DNA from: Xanthomonas translucens pv. translucens DSM 18974
GTDB taxonomy: Bacteria > Pseudomonadota > Gammaproteobacteria > Xanthomonadales > Xanthomonadaceae
NCBI RefSeq assembly: GCF_000331775.1
Contig: NZ_CAPJ01000315.1
Span: 1-16,466, forward strand
DNA length: 16,466 nucleotides
Reading direction: 5' to 3'
Both the position numbers and the translations under genes were made by a program. Shown here one piece after another: positions 14,736 to 16,466 of this stretch (the first letter of the stretch is position 1; every line of letters begins with the position of its first letter). The notes beneath the pieces were generated by a model. The model was not told the origin of the DNA. It did not search any database and was given only the letters and a program-made list of their open reading frames with translations.

Positions 14736-16466
14736 TCAAGTTCCCGGGTCCCGGGTGCCGGGTCCCGCGTCCCGGCTCCACCGCTCGATCCCCTTGCGAT
14801 CCCGCGCCTGCAGCAGTTTGGGGCCGCGCAGGCGCAGCGCCTGCAGGTCGGTGTCGCGGATCACCCGGCGCACTTCCAGCATCGTCGCCGGGTGCAGGCT
14901 GAACTCGCGCAGGCCCAGCGCCAGCAGGACCGGGGTCAGCGCCGGGTCGCCGGCGATTTCGCCGCACACCGCCACCGGCTTGGCGTGGGCCTGACCGGTG
15001 GCGATGACCTGCGCGATCAGGCGCAGCACCGCCGGGTGCAGCGGCGAATACAGCTCGCCCAGCGCTTCGTTGTTGCGATCGGCGGCGAGCAGGTATTGCA
15101 CCAGGTCGTTGGTGCCGATCGACAGGAAGTCGATGGCGTCGATAAAGGTGTCCAGCGCGATTGCCGCGGCCGGCACCTCGATCATCGCGCCGAGCTGCAC
15201 CTGTTCGGCGATGGCGTGGCCTTCGCGGCGCAGCTGCGCGGCGATGCGCTTGAGATGGCGGCGCATCGCCATGATCTCCTCGCGCGCGCTGATCATCGGC
15301 AGCAGCACCCGCACCGGGCCGTAGCCGGAGGCGCGCAGGAGCGCGCGCAGTTGCGTGTCCGAGACCTTGGGCCTGGCCAGCGACAGACGCACCCCGCGCA
15401 GGCCCAGCGCCGGGTTCTGCTCGTTGCTCATGGTCAGGCCGGTGCGGTCGGCCTTGTCCGCGCCCAGATCCAGGGTGCGGATGGTCACCGGCCGCCCGCT
15501 CATGCCGAGCACCGCGTCGCGGTAGGTGCGGAACTGCTCTTCCTCGTCGGGCAGCGCGTCGCGCTGCAGGAACAGGAATTCGGTGCGGTACAGGCCCAGG
15601 CCGTCGGCGCCGAGCGCATGCGCGCGGGCCACGTCGTCGCGCGACTCGGCATTGGCCAGCAGCACGATATCGACCCCGTCGCGGGTGCGGCTGGGTTTGG
15701 AGCGCAGCTTGCCGAGGCCGCGTTGCAGCCTGGCCTGGTCGCGCACACGGGTACGGTAGTCGCGCAGGTCGTCGGGGGTGGGCTCGACGATCACCGCGCC
15801 GCGCACCCCGTCCACGATCAGCACGTCGCCGTCGTTGATCTTCTGCAGCGCATCGGCGACGCCGACCACCAGCGGCAGGTGCAGGCTGCGCGCCAGGATT
15901 GCGCTGTGCGACAGCGCGCTGCCGGCGCTGGTGACGATGCCGACCACGCCCTGCGCCTGCAGTTGCGCCAGTTCCGACGGCGCCACGTTCTCGCATACCA
16001 GGATCTCGCCGGCCAGGCCGGCGCTGTCGGGCTGGCGCTTCTGCAGGAACGCATGGATGCGCCCGATCACATGGTCCAGATCGTCCATGCGGCTTTTCAG
16101 GTAGGCGTCTTCCATGGCGTCGAACACGGTCGCCAGGCGGTCGCGCTGCAGGCGCAAGGCATAGTCGGCGCTGTAGCGGCCGGTGCGGATCAGTTCGTCC
16201 AGGCCGTGCAGCAGTTCCGGGTCGTCGAGCAGCAGCGCGTGCAGATCGAGGAACTCGCCGACCTCCTTGGCCAGGGCGCCGTGCAGGCGCTGGCGCAGGC
16301 CGTGCATTTCCTCGCGCGCGGCGTTCACCGCCAGGTGCAGGCGTTCCAGTTCCTCGGGAATCTGCGCGGCGCCGATGCGTTGTTCGGCCACGTCCAGCGC
16401 GTGCGGCAGGCGCACGCGTGCGCGGCCCAGCGCGTTGCCGCGCGAGGCGCCGTGGCCGGCGATGCG
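14736..16466 (-). CDS. ptsI: PTS Enzyme I (phosphoenolpyruvate-protein phosphotransferase), 5' end outside window
   Basis: Enzyme I takes phosphate from phosphoenolpyruvate and passes it to HPr, the first step of the phosphotransferase system. The frame is open to the window edge and begins RIAGHGASRGNALGRARV, like the N-terminus of Enzyme I, so only a few residues are missing. The 576 visible residues match the family (575 in E. coli). Visible are the phosphorylated His in SALSHSAILARS (codon 15908-15906, visible residue 187), GLGLYRTEFLF, IRTLDLGADK, the PEP-site stretch MIEVPAAA...SIGTNDLVQY, LHPAVLRLI, and the active-site Cys in CGEIAGDP (codon 14966-14964, residue 501). The last ~13 residues, SRDAGPGTRDPGT, are translated from a heptamer repeat array and are not part of the normal family. 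mgtE follows. Confidence 0.96.
   Translation of the reverse strand, partial: RIAGHGASRGNALGRARVRLPHALDVAEQRIGAAQIPEELERLHLAVNAAREEMHGLRQRLHGALAKEVGEFLDLHALLLDDPELLHGLDELIRTGRYSADYALRLQRDRLATVFDAMEDAYLKSRMDDLDHVIGRIHAFLQKRQPDSAGLAGEILVCENVAPSELAQLQAQGVVGIVTSAGSALSHSAILARSLHLPLVVGVADALQKINDGDVLIVDGVRGAVIVEPTPDDLRDYRTRVRDQARLQRGLGKLRSKPSRTRDGVDIVLLANAESRDDVARAHALGADGLGLYRTEFLFLQRDALPDEEEQFRTYRDAVLGMSGRPVTIRTLDLGADKADRTGLTMSNEQNPALGLRGVRLSLARPKVSDTQLRALLRASGYGPVRVLLPMISAREEIMAMRRHLKRIAAQLRREGHAIAEQVQLGAMIEVPAAAIALDTFIDAIDFLSIGTNDLVQYLLAADRNNEALGELYSPLHPAVLRLIAQVIATGQAHAKPVAVCGEIAGDPALTPVLLALGLREFSLHPATMLEVRRVIRDTDLQALRLRGPKLLQARDRKGIERWSRDAGPGTRDPGT
14741..14781. repeat. Heptamer array inside the 3' end of ptsI
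   Basis: Units GGGTCCC, GGGTGCC, GGGTCCC, GCGTCCC followed by GGCTCCAC. Bases 14762-14781 are an exact inverted copy of 14590-14609. On the - strand the array lies in frame before the ptsI TGA (14738-14736). Confidence 0.88.

Overview
The window is GC-rich chromosomal DNA from a gammaproteobacterium, most likely a xanthomonad (Xanthomonas or a close relative). This rests on three things: repeated REP-type elements of the form GTAGGAGCGGCTTCAGCCGC, the gene pairs ruvX-pyrB and ptsI-mgtE, and the remnant of a pectate lyase of the plant-pathogen type. The species call is inference; no rRNA or other marker is present.

Left part (1-4102, + strand): the 3' end of ruvX runs into pyrB (aspartate carbamoyltransferase). 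A gap with an inverted REP pair follows, then a secreted M1-family zinc aminopeptidase, then a decayed pectate lyase. The lyase has lost its 5' part and carries an in-frame TGA about 55 codons before its old C-terminus.

Middle (4103-8218): a 528-base non-coding stretch with several inverted repeats leads to a membrane chemoreceptor. The receptor has one HAMP domain next to the membrane, three further HAMP-like units and a C-terminal DWQEF pentapeptide of the kind that tethers CheR/CheB. A strong hairpin ends it. On the - strand is a small secreted protein of unknown family, with a clear Shine-Dalgarno site and a good sigma-70-like promoter about 200 bases upstream. A further ~430 bases appear to lack genes.

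Right part (8219-16466): an amino acid permease (+) converges on an ArsB-like anion permease (-), and a REP pair lies between their stops. All remaining genes are on the - strand: a 149-residue hypothetical protein, a lipoprotein serine hydrolase, the magnesium channel MgtE, and PtsI (Enzyme I of the PTS), whose start lies just outside the window.

Most genes are ordinary core or transport functions. The least ordinary structure is between and at the ends of genes. A family of heptamer-based GGGACCG/GGGACGC arrays occurs as exact inverted copies at two loci (11185-11332 and 14590-14781), each just downstream of, or inside, the 3' end of a - strand gene. At ptsI the array is translated and supplies the last ~13 residues. 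I found no CRISPR array, tRNA, rRNA, insertion sequence, prophage or evident defence system.
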